The position numbers and the translations under genes were made by a program. From an uncultured Paracoccaceae bacterium (lineage in GTDB: Bacteria > Pseudomonadota > Alphaproteobacteria > Rhodobacterales > Rhodobacteraceae): 64,000 bases of DNA. The notes beneath the pieces were generated by a model. That model had not been told where the DNA came from. It saw only the letters and a list, made by a program, of their open reading frames with translations, and did no database searches. Positions 33,942 to 42,104 of the stretch are shown here, in pieces (the stretch's first letter is position 1; every line of letters begins with the position of its first letter). The stretch spans positions 124,001 to 188,000 of the forward strand of contig CANMVA010000001.1 of NCBI GenBank assembly GCA_947501355.1, read 5' to 3'.

Positions 33942-35312
33942 ATGGAACCAGAAGAAACAGAACAAACCGAGCAAGCCGGGCAGACAGAGCAGGCCGGAGA
34001 CGTCACCGAAGAGCTGCTGGACACCGGCCAGGAGCTTTGGACGCAGATCGGCACGTTTGCTGAATCGCTGCTGCGCCCGTGGAACGCGTATCAGATCGGT
34101 ATCGCGATTGCTCTGTTTCTACTCGCCCATCTGCTGAACCGTTTCTTTGCCCCGCGCCTACATGAATGGATGCGCAGCCGCGAAGGGTGGCCGAAGTGGC
34201 GCATCCGCTTTTTGGTGGTGGTGCATCAGCGCCTGAGGGCGATCATCTTCGTCACGATCATCTGGGCTGTTGTCTTCGTGATGCGCGAAGTCACGTGGCC
34301 CAGCCGGTCCTATATCCTGAGCGTGATTGCCACGCTGGCCTTTGTCTGGCTCGCGATTGCCCTGCTCAGCCGCCTGATCCGCAACAAATTTCTCAGATCG
34401 CTGATCCGCTACGGCTTGTGGATATTCGCCACGCTGCAAATCCTTGAGCTGACGGACACCGCCACAACGATCCTCGACAGTGCCGCTGTCACCTTTGGTG
34501 AAACGCGCATTTCGCTGCTGTTGATCATCAATGCCGTGGTCATGCTCGGCGTGCTGTTCATCGGCGCGCGCTTCCTGTCGACCACCACGTCAGAGCGTAT
34601 CCGCTCGAACGAGGAAATCTCGCCCTCGATGCGCGTTCTTGTTGTTAAGGCATTGCAAGTCCTTCTTTACGGGGCCGCGTTCTTTATCGGGATGCGCGCG
34701 GTGGGCTTTGATCTGACCGGGCTTGCGGTGCTGTCCGGTGCCATCGGTGTCGGCTTGGGTTTCGGCCTGCAAAAGGTGGTGTCGAACCTTGTATCGGGCG
34801 TCATCATCCTGCTGGACAAGTCGATCAAACCCGGCGACGTGATCAGCCTTGGTGACACCTTCGGGTGGATCAATTCGCTGGGCGCACGCTACGTGTCGGT
34901 GGTCACACGGGATGGTAAGGAATACCTGATCCCGAACGAGGATCTGATTACCGGACAGGTGGTCAACTGGTCTCATTCCAACGAATTTGTGCGGCTCGAT
35001 ATCTATTTTGGCACCGCCTATGACGACGACCCCCATAAGGTCCGCGCGATCGCAATCGAGGCCGCGATGAGCGTGAATCGGGTGCTGAAAGACTACCGCA
35101 AGCCGGTCTGTCATATCGTGGGCTTCGGCGACAGTTCGGTCGATTATATCCTGCGGTTCTGGATCAAGGACCCCACGGGCGGCCTGACCAACGTGCGCGG
35201 AGCGGTCTATCTGGCGCTTTGGGATGCGTTCCAGGCGGAAAATATTTCCATCCCCTTCCCGCAGCGCGAGATCAGGATGTTGGGCGAAGAGCCCGCGAAA
35301 GCCCTAGATTAG
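33942..35312 (+). CDS. MscS-family mechanosensitive channel
   Basis: The 456-residue protein opens with a charged Gln/Glu-rich segment (MEPEETEQTEQAGQTEQAGD), then about six membrane helices. The pore helix region is VLSGAIGVGLGFGLQKVVSN, with the glycine/alanine packing of MscS TM3. The beta-domain after it contains GDVISLGDTFGWINSLGARY and EYLIPNEDLITGQVVNW. The C-terminus folds into the cytoplasmic vestibule. The channel relieves osmotic pressure in the inner membrane, or senses other tension. It appears to be transcribed on its own. Confidence 0.93.
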   Translation: MEPEETEQTEQAGQTEQAGDVTEELLDTGQELWTQIGTFAESLLRPWNAYQIGIAIALFLLAHLLNRFFAPRLHEWMRSREGWPKWRIRFLVVVHQRLRAIIFVTIIWAVVFVMREVTWPSRSYILSVIATLAFVWLAIALLSRLIRNKFLRSLIRYGLWIFATLQILELTDTATTILDSAAVTFGETRISLLLIINAVVMLGVLFIGARFLSTTTSERIRSNEEISPSMRVLVVKALQVLLYGAAFFIGMRAVGFDLTGLAVLSGAIGVGLGFGLQKVVSNLVSGVIILLDKSIKPGDVISLGDTFGWINSLGARYVSVVTRDGKEYLIPNEDLITGQVVNWSHSNEFVRLDIYFGTAYDDDPHKVRAIAIEAAMSVNRVLKDYRKPVCHIVGFGDSSVDYILRFWIKDPTGGLTNVRGAVYLALWDAFQAENISIPFPQREIRMLGEEPAKALD

Positions 35313-35348
35313 GTAGAGTTTCTAAATTGAGAATAAGTCGCAACTGCA

Positions 35349-35377
35349 TTGACTTTGCGAATGGTTTGCAATATCAA
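35349..35377 (+). promoter_or_regulatory. Promoter of the manganese/iron importer operon with an embedded Mur-like box
   Basis: TTGACT (35349-35354, -35) and TATCAA (35372-35377, -10) are separated by exactly 17 bp. That 17-bp spacer is TTGCGAATGGTTTGCAA, an imperfect inverted repeat with TTGCGAA and TTTGCAA arms. It resembles the Mur (manganese uptake regulator) boxes known upstream of sitA in alphaproteobacteria. Bound repressor would cover both promoter elements. Confidence 0.7.
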
Positions 35378-35432
35378 GTAAGCGTTCTAACTCTATTTCA
35401 TCTTCGAAATCTTGCGAAAGGATGCCGATCCG

Positions 35433-36386
35433 ATGCTGAGTAAACGCCACTTCCTTGCGACGATTTTTGCCGCCGGTCTGGCCATGACAGCCGGGATTGC
35501 TGCGGCACATGACAAGCTGAATGTTGTGACGACCACCGGCATGATCGGGGATGCGGTCAAGCAGGTGGGCGGCGATCTGGTCGAGGTCCGCACGCTGATG
35601 GGCCCCGGTGTGGACCCGCATGCCTATCGCCAGACGCGCAGCGATATCGTGGCGATGGCCAATGCCGATCTGGTGCTGTGGCATGGCCTCTATCTGGAAG
35701 CGCAGATGGAGGAATTTCTGGGCGAGCTGGCCGGTCAGACCTCAGTCGTCGCCGTGGCCGAAAAACTGCCGCGCAACCTGCTGATCGGGCATGATGATTA
35801 CGATGACAAATTCGATCCACATGTGTGGATGAACCTGAACCTGTGGGCGCTGGTCGTGGCCAATGTGCGCGACGCACTGATCGTTCAGCAGCCCGCCCAT
35901 GAGGAAGATTTCCGCGCCAATGCCGATGCCCATTTGCGGGATCTGCAAGGGCTGGCAGGCTATGCCAGCAACGTGCTGGGGTCGGTGCCACCCGAAAGCC
36001 GGGTTCTGCTGACGGCCCATGACGCGTTCAACTATTTCGGCTCGGCCTACGGGTTCGAGGTGATGGGCATTCAGGGCATCTCCACCGAATCCGAGGCGGG
36101 ATTGCAGCGGATTTCCGAGCTGGTCGATATGCTGGTCGAGCGCAATATCCGCGCGGTGTTCGTGGAAAGCTCTGTCTCGGATCGGAATATCCGCGCGCTG
36201 ATCGAAGGCGCTGCGGCTGAGGGCCACACGGTTGAAATCGGGGGCGAGCTGTTCTCGGACGCGATGGGCGAGGCTGGCACCTATGAAGGCACGTATCTGG
36301 GGATGATTGACCACAACGTCACCACAATTTCCCGCGCGCTGGGCGGTGAAGCGCCCGAACGTGGCATGGCGGAGATGTTGAACTGA
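35433..36386 (+). CDS. Manganese/zinc/iron ABC transporter substrate-binding protein (SitA/TroA-like)
   Basis: The track starts at a TTG at 35412, but ATG 35433 gives a normal signal peptide ([20 protein letters not shown], then [10 protein letters not shown]). The mature part of about 290 residues is a cluster 9 (TroA-type) metal receptor. Metal ligands are recognisable: His in [16 protein letters not shown], His in [11 protein letters not shown], an acidic ligand in [14 protein letters not shown], and Asp in [18 protein letters not shown]. The Mur-like box in the promoter suggests Mn(II), although Fe(II) and Zn(II) are possible. The stop overlaps the next start as TGATG. The four genes form one operon. 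Confidence 0.92.
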   Translation: MLSKRHFLATIFAAGLAMTAGIAAAHDKLNVVTTTGMIGDAVKQVGGDLVEVRTLMGPGVDPHAYRQTRSDIVAMANADLVLWHGLYLEAQMEEFLGELAGQTSVVAVAEKLPRNLLIGHDDYDDKFDPHVWMNLNLWALVVANVRDALIVQQPAHEEDFRANADAHLRDLQGLAGYASNVLGSVPPESRVLLTAHDAFNYFGSAYGFEVMGIQGISTESEAGLQRISELVDMLVERNIRAVFVESSVSDRNIRALIEGAAAEGHTVEIGGELFSDAMGEAGTYEGTYLGMIDHNVTTISRALGGEAPERGMAEMLN

Positions 36387-37207
36387 TGAGCCCCGAAACC
36401 CTTCTGACACTGGCGGCCAATGACGGCCGCGTCATCCCGGACATCGCGGTGGGCGACGCGCCCTTGGCGCTGCGTGGCATGACCGTGTCTTACGGTGAAA
36501 AACCTGCGATCTTCTCGGTCGATGCGACGTTTGAAGCGGGCAAGATGACCGCGATTATCGGGCCGAACGGGGCGGGCAAATCGACATTGTTGAAAGCCGC
36601 TTTGGGCGTGATCCCGCGGCTGTCTGGTGAGGTCAGCGTCTATGGCGCACCTTTGGCCGCGGCTCGGAACCGGATCGCCTACGTCCCGCAGCGCGCGAGC
36701 GTGGATTGGGATTTCCCGACGACCGTGATCGACGTCGTGCTGATGGGGCTTTACCGCAAGACCGGGTTGCTGAGCCGGTTGACCGGCGGGCACCGCGCCA
36801 AGGCGTTGGACTGTCTGGAGCGCGTCGGCATGGCTGATTTCGCGGATCGCCAGATCGGGCAATTGTCCGGCGGCCAGCAACAGCGCGTTTTCCTTGCGCG
36901 GGCGTTGGCGCAGGATGCCGATCTTTATCTTCTGGACGAACCCTTCGCCGGTGTCGATGCCGCGACGGAGCGTGCGATTATCGACGTGCTTCAAGCGCTC
37001 AAAGCCGATGGGAAAGCGGTTGTTTGTGTGCATCACGATCTGGCCACCGTCAGCAGCTATTTCGACAATGTGTTCCTGATCAATGTCCGGCGGATCGCGG
37101 AAGGGCCTGTGGCCCAGACGTTCACGCCCGAGAACCTGCACGCCACCTATGGCGGGCGGCTGGCGACGTCACATATCGACCAGCTTGACCTGGTCGCCGG
37201 AGCCTGA
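36386..37207 (+). CDS. Manganese/iron ABC transporter ATP-binding protein (SitB-like)
   Basis: The 273-residue ATPase has Walker [13 protein letters not shown] signature LSGGQQQR, Walker B LYLLDEPF and the H-loop VCVHHDL. About 30 N-terminal residues precede the first strand, slightly more than usual. Blocks such as [20 protein letters not shown] are typical for metal (cluster 9) importers. It powers the importer together with two membrane subunits encoded next. Start and stop overlap neighbours as TGATG on both sides, so translation is coupled. Confidence 0.94.
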   Translation: MSPETLLTLAANDGRVIPDIAVGDAPLALRGMTVSYGEKPAIFSVDATFEAGKMTAIIGPNGAGKSTLLKAALGVIPRLSGEVSVYGAPLAAARNRIAYVPQRASVDWDFPTTVIDVVLMGLYRKTGLLSRLTGGHRAKALDCLERVGMADFADRQIGQLSGGQQQRVFLARALAQDADLYLLDEPFAGVDAATERAIIDVLQALKADGKAVVCVHHDLATVSSYFDNVFLINVRRIAEGPVAQTFTPENLHATYGGRLATSHIDQLDLVAGA

Positions 37208-38421
37208 TGGACGCGTTTGTGCAAGCGCTCTTTCTGGGCGCAGGCTATAACGCGGCTTTGGTGGGGATCGGTGCGGCGCTACTAGGCTTTGCCGCTGGCG
37301 CCTCCGGCACCTTTCTTTTCCTGAGAAAACGCGCGCTCGTCTCGGACGCGGTGGCGCATGCGACGCTGCCGGGTGTCGGGCTGGCTTTTATCATCATGGT
37401 CGCGCTGGGCATGGACGGGCGCAGCCTTGTGGGCTTGCTGGCCGGATCAGCCGTCACCGCCGGGATCGGCTTGGTTTTGGTCGAGTGGATGTCCCGCAAA
37501 ACGCGCCTGTCGGAGGATGCGGCCATCGGCGCGGTGCTGTCGGTCTTCTTCGGGATCGGCATCGTGCTGCTGACCATCATTCAAACCATGAGCCAAGGCC
37601 GCCAAGCGGGGCTGGAGGGGTTTCTATTGGGCTCGACCGCAGGCATGCTCTTTCAGGACGCTGTGGTCATCGCAATTGGCGGAACGCTTGCCGTCGCGGC
37701 GATCTTCCTCCTGCGCCGCCCGATGACACTGGTGGCGTTTGATCCGGAATATGCGGCCGCCTCCGGCTATGACGTGCGCAAGATCGACCTTGCCATGATG
37801 GGGCTCGTCATGGCGGTCACGGTGATCGGGCTGAAGCTGGTCGGGCTGATCCTGATCGTGGCGATGCTCATCATCCCCGCTGTCACCGCACGCTTTTGGA
37901 CAGAGAAAAGCGACACGGTTGTGTGGTCCGCAGGCATCTTGGGCGCGGTATCGGGATACGTTGGCGCGGCGATCTCCGCCTCCGCCCCCGCGCTGCCGAC
38001 AGGACCGATCATTGTGCTGGTGAGTGCTGCGCTCTTCACGCTTTCGCTCTTTTTCGCGCCTGCCCGTGGCGTCGCGGCGGCGGTCATTCGCCGGCAGCGC
38101 TTTCAGGCGCGGGTGCATCATCGGCAAGGGTTGCTGGCGCTTGCGCGGCAAGAGCCGATCCACGACAAGCTGACCCTGAAAGTGCTGGGCCGCGACGGGC
38201 TGATCCGGCCCGATGGCGTGGCCACCGATGCAGGCCGCGCGATGGCTGCGAAAGTCGCGCGGGACGAGCGGCGCTGGGATGTGGCGCGCGAGGTGCATCA
38301 TGATGTGAGCCTGACGGGCCGCTATGACGGGCTGACCCCGATTGAGGATGTCTTCACCCCCGATGAGATTGCGCAATTTGACGATGTTATCGGCAAACCA
38401 ACCGCTGTGGAGGGTGCGTAG
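37207..38421 (+). CDS. Manganese/iron ABC transporter permease, long form (SitC-like)
   Basis: The 404-residue subunit combines an ABC-3 permease domain (residues about 1-285, eight or more helices) with a C-terminal cytoplasmic extension of about 115 residues (from ARGVAAAVIRRQRFQARVHH). The membrane part begins with the conserved SDAVAHATLPGVGLAFI. The extension looks like a winged-helix or metalloregulator-like segment, with LTLKVLGRDGLIRPDG and ATDAGRAMAAKVARDERRWD. Long SitC/MntC forms of this kind are known. It may sense metal or interact with the ATPase, but that is inference. The next gene begins directly after its TAG. Confidence 0.9.
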   Translation: MDAFVQALFLGAGYNAALVGIGAALLGFAAGASGTFLFLRKRALVSDAVAHATLPGVGLAFIIMVALGMDGRSLVGLLAGSAVTAGIGLVLVEWMSRKTRLSEDAAIGAVLSVFFGIGIVLLTIIQTMSQGRQAGLEGFLLGSTAGMLFQDAVVIAIGGTLAVAAIFLLRRPMTLVAFDPEYAAASGYDVRKIDLAMMGLVMAVTVIGLKLVGLILIVAMLIIPAVTARFWTEKSDTVVWSAGILGAVSGYVGAAISASAPALPTGPIIVLVSAALFTLSLFFAPARGVAAAVIRRQRFQARVHHRQGLLALARQEPIHDKLTLKVLGRDGLIRPDGVATDAGRAMAAKVARDERRWDVAREVHHDVSLTGRYDGLTPIEDVFTPDEIAQFDDVIGKPTAVEGA

Positions 38422-39354
38422 ATGGGCGCGGAATTCGTGCAATTCTCGCTGACGCCGATCTTGATCGGCATCCTTGCGTCGATCGCCTGCGCGCTGCCGG
38501 GCAACTTTCTGGTGCTGCGCAAACAGGCGCTGATTGGCGATGCGATCAGCCATGTGGTGTTGCCGGGCATCGTGGTGGCGTTTCTGATCACCGGAAGCGT
38601 GGCCGCGTTCCCGATGCTTCTCGGCGCGGCAGGCGCTGCCATTGTCGCCGTGATCCTGATCGAGGCGATCAAGCGGCTGGGCAATATCGAACCGGGCGCT
38701 GCCATGGGCGTGGCATTCACGTCGCTTTTCGCGGGGGGTGTTTTGTTGCTGGAGCAGTCGGACACGTCCTCTGTCCATCTGGATGTCGAACACGCGCTGA
38801 TGGGCAATCTGGAAAGCCTGATCTGGTTCAAGGCGCAAGGCTGGTCCTCGCTTTGGGACGCGGAGGCGCTGGCGGGCTTGCCGGACGAGTTGATCCGCAT
38901 CGCGGTCGTCTGCGCATTGGTCACGGTGCTCACGGTGATCTTCTGGCGACCGCTCAAAATCTCGACCTTCGACGAGAGTTTCGCGCAGTCGCTCGGCCTG
39001 CCCGTGGGCGCTATTGGCTTTGGCTTGGTCGTGACAGCCGCAGTCGCAGCGGTGGCGGCGTTTGATGCGGTCGGCTCAATCATCGTGATTGCGATGTTCA
39101 TTTGCCCGCCTGCCGCCGCACGGCTGATGACCAATTCTTTGGAGCGTCAGGTCGCGTGGAGCCTTCTGTTCGCGGCCCTCTCGGCCATCCTCGGCTATGT
39201 CTTTGCGGGCTACGGCCCGCTGTGGTTCGGAGCGCAAAACGCCGTAAGTGCCGCAGGCATGATCGCCGCGGTCTCCGGTCTGATCCTTGCGCTGGCCTGC
39301 CTTTTCGGCCCCTATCGCAGCCGCGTGGGCGTCGGGCGAGAAGAGGCGGTTTAA
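38422..39354 (+). CDS. Manganese/iron ABC transporter permease, short form (SitD-like)
   Basis: This 310-residue ABC-3 permease is the second membrane subunit of the importer. Its opening FSLTPILIGILASIACALPG and the block KQALIGDAISHVVLPGIVVA match the family. Eight to nine membrane segments are visible. It lacks the long C-terminal extension of its partner. The start codon follows immediately after the previous stop (TAGATG). The operon seems to end here; a short stem CGAGC/GCTCG at about 39356-39370 follows before the iron permease gene. Confidence 0.92.
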   Translation: MGAEFVQFSLTPILIGILASIACALPGNFLVLRKQALIGDAISHVVLPGIVVAFLITGSVAAFPMLLGAAGAAIVAVILIEAIKRLGNIEPGAAMGVAFTSLFAGGVLLLEQSDTSSVHLDVEHALMGNLESLIWFKAQGWSSLWDAEALAGLPDELIRIAVVCALVTVLTVIFWRPLKISTFDESFAQSLGLPVGAIGFGLVVTAAVAAVAAFDAVGSIIVIAMFICPPAAARLMTNSLERQVAWSLLFAALSAILGYVFAGYGPLWFGAQNAVSAAGMIAAVSGLILALACLFGPYRSRVGVGREEAV

Positions 39355-39403
39355 CCGAGCAAAACGCTCGACTTTGCCGGGGTTTTGACGGTATCCCAAG
39401 CCG

Positions 39404-41065
39404 ATGGCCGTGACTGAGACACCCACCCAGCCCCACGCTGCGCGCAAATCGCCCCGCTTTTCAGCGCTGGGCATCGGCGCGGCGGTGCTGGCCGCCCTGT
39501 GCCTGCTGCCGATGCTGGCGGTGTTCTACGCCGCGCTCACGACCGGAACGGACACACTGAGCGCGCTTAGCCAGACGGTGCTGCCGCGCTATGCGGGCAC
39601 GACGCTGATCCTTGTGGTGCTGGTGGCCTTCGGCACCTTCGCCATCGGCACCGGGGCCGCGTGGCTTGTCACGATGACGGACTTCCCCGGCCGCCGCATT
39701 TTCGAGATCGCTTTGGTCATTCCACTGGCCTTCCCGGCCTATGTCATGGCCTATGCCTACACCCATGTGCTGGATCATCCGGGCATCGTTCAGGCAACCT
39801 TGCGAGACGTGACCGGATGGGGGCCGCGTGATTATTGGTTCCCCGAGATTCGGTCGGTGGGCGGCGCCGCGCTGATGCTGACGCTGGTGCTCTATCCTTA
39901 CGTCTACCTGCTGGCGCGCACCGCCTTCATGGGCCAAAGCGCCAGCACCTTCTTTGCCGCCCGCGCGCTGGGCAAGACACCTTGGCAGGCGTTTTTCCAA
40001 GTGTCGCTCCCCATGGCGCGCCCAGCCATTGCGGCAGGCGTTTTGCTGGCGACAATGGAGACGATTGCTGACTTTGGCACTGTCTCCTATTTCGGGGTGC
40101 AGACCTTTGCCACAGGTATCTACACCAGCTGGATCGGCCTCGGTGACCGGGGGGCGGCCTCGCAACTTGCCATGGGGCTGCTGGCCTTCGCGCTGATCCT
40201 CGCCGTGCTGGAGCGGCAAAGCCGGGGCAACGCGAAATACCACGCCAACCGGATTGAAACGATGGGGCGTCTTGAACTGACAGGGGCGCGCCGTGCAGGT
40301 GCGATGATCCTTTGCGCGCTTCCGGTTCTCTTTGGGCTGATCCTGCCCACGATTGCCCTTGTCTTGATGGGCTTCGGATCCGAGCAGAACCTGCTGAGCC
40401 GCCGCTATATCGGCTTCATCCAGAACTCGCTGGTGCTGGCCAGTATCGCCGCGGTGCTGACCGTCTGCGCCGCCATCGTGCTTGGCTATTTCCAGCGGGT
40501 GTTTCCCGGGGCGAAAGCCTCTGCCGCGATCTATGTGGCGCGATTGGGCTATGCGGTGCCGGGCGGGGTGATCGCCGTGGGGCTGCTGGTGCCGTTTGCA
40601 GCGTTTGACAATGCGCTGGACGCATGGATGCGCGCGACGTTCGATATCTCCACCGGGTTGCTGCTGACAGGTTCGATCTGGTTGCTGATCGCGGCCTATA
40701 TGATCCGCTTTCTGGCCGCCGCTCTGGGGTCCTACGAAAGCGGTCAATCGGCGATCAACGCCAATATGGACGCGGCCTCGCGTGTGTTGGGCAAGACAAC
40801 CTATGGCACGTTCCGCCGAGTGCATTTCCCGATCCTGACGCCCGCGCTTTTGACCGCGATGCTGATCGTCTTCGTGGACGTCATGAAGGAACTGCCCGCA
40901 ACGCTGATCATGCGCCCGTTCAACTATGACACGCTGGCGGTGCAGGCCTACCGTCTCGCCTCCGACGAGCGGTTGGAGGGCGCGGCGGTGCCAAGCCTTG
41001 TGATCGTGGCCATGGGGCTGGTGCCAGTGATCCTGCTTTGCCGACGCGTGGGGCGTCAAAGATAA
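39404..41065 (+). CDS. Ferric iron ABC transporter permease (FbpB-like, two permease domains)
   Basis: The 553-residue protein contains two tandem permease halves. The first carries the EAA-type loop with AARALGKTPWQAFFQVSLPM and the second carries NMDAASRVLGKTTYGTFRRV, the contact sites for the ATPase. This fused architecture and the sequence fit FbpB/AfuB transporters for Fe(III). The signature FFAARALGKTPWQAF is typical. It has no ATPase or binding protein beside it. The only matching binding protein in the window is at 12892, so the system appears split. It follows the Sit importer by 49 bp, but whether it shares that transcript is unclear. Confidence 0.9.
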   Translation: MAVTETPTQPHAARKSPRFSALGIGAAVLAALCLLPMLAVFYAALTTGTDTLSALSQTVLPRYAGTTLILVVLVAFGTFAIGTGAAWLVTMTDFPGRRIFEIALVIPLAFPAYVMAYAYTHVLDHPGIVQATLRDVTGWGPRDYWFPEIRSVGGAALMLTLVLYPYVYLLARTAFMGQSASTFFAARALGKTPWQAFFQVSLPMARPAIAAGVLLATMETIADFGTVSYFGVQTFATGIYTSWIGLGDRGAASQLAMGLLAFALILAVLERQSRGNAKYHANRIETMGRLELTGARRAGAMILCALPVLFGLILPTIALVLMGFGSEQNLLSRRYIGFIQNSLVLASIAAVLTVCAAIVLGYFQRVFPGAKASAAIYVARLGYAVPGGVIAVGLLVPFAAFDNALDAWMRATFDISTGLLLTGSIWLLIAAYMIRFLAAALGSYESGQSAINANMDAASRVLGKTTYGTFRRVHFPILTPALLTAMLIVFVDVMKELPATLIMRPFNYDTLAVQAYRLASDERLEGAAVPSLVIVAMGLVPVILLCRRVGRQR

Positions 41066-41124
41066 GGCATATTTACCGGCGCACTCCGAAAGCATAACGT
41101 CTTTCTATCGCGCCGGAGGCCCCC

Positions 41125-42012
41125 ATGACCGCAACGCTCAAGCAGTTTGAAACCTTTGTCTGGGTCGCCGCCCTGGGCAGTTTTCGTCGCACAGCGGAGA
41201 AGCTGAACACCACGCAGCCCAATATCTCCGTCCGGATTTCAGGGCTGGAGGCGAGCCTGGGCGTCAAGCTCTTTGATCGGGATGCGGGATCGGTCACGCT
41301 GACGGCGGCGGGGACCCATTTGCTGGAACCCGCCCAGCGCGTGCTAGATGCGTCGGACGCCTTTGCCGCGCAGGCCGGGACCGCCGCGCGCCAATCCGGC
41401 GTGATCCGCCTTGGGGTGACCGAGATCATCGTGCAAAGCTGGCTGGGGCGGTTCCTGAAAGAGCTGCGTGCGCTTTATCCTGAGACGGTCGTTGAGCTAG
41501 TCGTCGATCTCTCGGCAGAGCTGGAGAAGGACCTGACCGACCGCGCCCTTGATCTGGCGTTGATGAACGGCCCGGTGCCGGACCCGGCGATCCACAGCGT
41601 CGCGCTGGGCGACGTGCCCCTGATGTGGGTGGCGGCCCCGGAGATCGCCAAGACCGTGACCGGTCTGGACGCGGTCTCCCGCCATCCGGTGCTGACATTC
41701 TCGCGCAAGACCGTCCCTTATGCGGAACTGGCCGCCTATTTTCGCGACCATCCCGCGGGGCCGGTGCGCCTTGTGCCGTCTAACAATCTGGCTGCTTGCG
41801 TGCAGATGACCGTGGATGGGCTGGGCATCGCTGCCTTGCCGCACATCCTGATCAAGGACGCGCTGGCAGAGGGCCGACTTGTCCCGCTCGATATCGACTG
41901 GTGCCCCGCACCGCTGCACTTCACGGCCTGCTATGCGCATACACCGTCGCGATCCGTGGTGCGTAAGGCGGCAGAGCTGGCGCAGACAATCGCGCGCGAA
42001 GATATGCGATAA
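41125..42012 (+). CDS. LysR-family transcriptional regulator upstream of the hyu operon
   Basis: The 295-residue protein starts with the LysR winged helix, FETFVWVAALGSFRRTAEKL then NTTQPNISVRISGLEASLG, followed by an effector-binding domain with VLTFSRKTVPYAELAAYF. GGAGG lies five bases before the ATG. It runs in the same direction as the Hyu operon and ends about 90 bp before it, so it probably regulates that operon. In this layout it cannot rely on a classic divergent promoter, which weakens the link. Its effector is unknown. Confidence 0.92.
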   Translation: MTATLKQFETFVWVAALGSFRRTAEKLNTTQPNISVRISGLEASLGVKLFDRDAGSVTLTAAGTHLLEPAQRVLDASDAFAAQAGTAARQSGVIRLGVTEIIVQSWLGRFLKELRALYPETVVELVVDLSAELEKDLTDRALDLALMNGPVPDPAIHSVALGDVPLMWVAAPEIAKTVTGLDAVSRHPVLTFSRKTVPYAELAAYFRDHPAGPVRLVPSNNLAACVQMTVDGLGIAALPHILIKDALAEGRLVPLDIDWCPAPLHFTACYAHTPSRSVVRKAAELAQTIAREDMR

Positions 42013-42104
42013 ATTCTATGTATCGCTTCAATATAAATGAATAATTAGAAATGATCGAAAGGGACGGCTAGGCTGACAGGGTTCCTGCTTTGAAAGGCCC
42101 GCAC

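Noticed and set aside
35412-35432. TTG start for the SitA-like receptor as given in the ORF track
   Set aside because: ATG 35433 gives a normal signal peptide, while the TTG adds seven charged residues in front of it.
39461-41095. Minus-strand ORF of 544 codons antisense to the FbpB-type permease
   Set aside because: It is Gln/Arg/His-rich, has no domain and mirrors a well-supported permease.
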